Below, in pieces: positions 33,347-33,485 of a stretch of DNA of 33,485 nt (the stretch's first letter is position 1; each line of letters starts with the position of its first letter). The translations under genes and the position numbers were made by a program. The DNA lies in NCBI GenBank assembly GCA_016204385.1, contig JACQKW010000013.1, positions 76,507 through 109,991 on the forward strand, read 5' to 3'. The notes under the pieces are model-generated. The model was not told where the DNA came from, did not search any database, and worked only from the letters and a program-made list of their open reading frames with translations. The DNA is from Candidatus Liptonbacteria bacterium. GTDB taxonomy: Bacteria; Patescibacteriota; Minisyncoccia; UBA6257; 2-01-FULL-56-20.

Positions 33347-33485
33347 TCAGTTTCGATCATCCAAGGCCTGATTCAACAATTTGTCCGCTATCTTATTTTG
33401 CTCCCGCGGGACGTGCTTAAAATCTATCTTCTTAAAATCTAATCGCAGATTCCACACCTCCAAAAAAAGCGGCTGTAAGTCGGGG
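33347..33485 (-). CDS. Ribonuclease H-like protein, C-terminal fragment (truncated by window edge)
   Basis: Own translation: PDLQPLFLEVWNLRLDFKKIDFKHVPREQNKIADKLLNQALDDRN*; HVPREQN..AD.L.N.ALD is typical of RNase HI/RVT_3. Confidence 0.75.
   Translation of the reverse strand, partial: PDLQPLFLEVWNLRLDFKKIDFKHVPREQNKIADKLLNQALDDRN

Noticed and set aside
1-33485. CRISPR array, rRNA, transposase or prophage genes
   Set aside because: No regularly spaced direct repeats, rRNA signatures, DDE transposase or phage structural proteins were seen.

Overview
The window looks like a compact genome segment from a CPR/Patescibacteria-type bacterium. That lineage call is inference from small dense genes, tRNAs without encoded CCA, reduced AspRS and RF1 proteins, and many near-leaderless genes. 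Recognisable core genes: dnaE, lysS, aspS, ndk, prfA, rpmG, rnpB, three tRNAs, and truncated RNase H and class V aminotransferase genes at the edges. Accessory content: a sensor kinase, two receiver-only regulators, three NUDIX proteins, a ROK kinase, an LCAT-like secreted acyltransferase/lipase, a ClpP-like protein and a free-standing LAGLIDADG-like protein. The most interesting neighbourhood is about 10.9-21.0 kb. It holds a nitroreductase-like protein and an E1/ThiF-like protein, which resemble the two halves of the mycobacterial Rv1355c-type fusion, plus a PaaK/CapK-like AMP ligase, a leucine-dehydrogenase-like enzyme, an ABC exporter, and a 38-codon ORF (absent from the ORF track) whose start overlaps the ThiF stop codon. 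Other notable signals: an RF1-mimicking leader ORF overlapping a domain-1-less prfA; an in-frame cluster of hairpins inside a NUDIX gene; a family of perfect 28-42 nt palindromes with an ATTCG(TA/CG)CGAAT core; a tRNA-Thr enclosed in a long inverted repeat next to an orphan tRNA 3' half; a LAGLIDADG ORF whose stop codon lies inside a tRNA gene; a probable homopolymer frameshift in an ArsR gene; and two contrasting expression architectures (leaderless versus promoter+SD+terminator cassettes). All family calls are from reading translations by eye; no searches were run.
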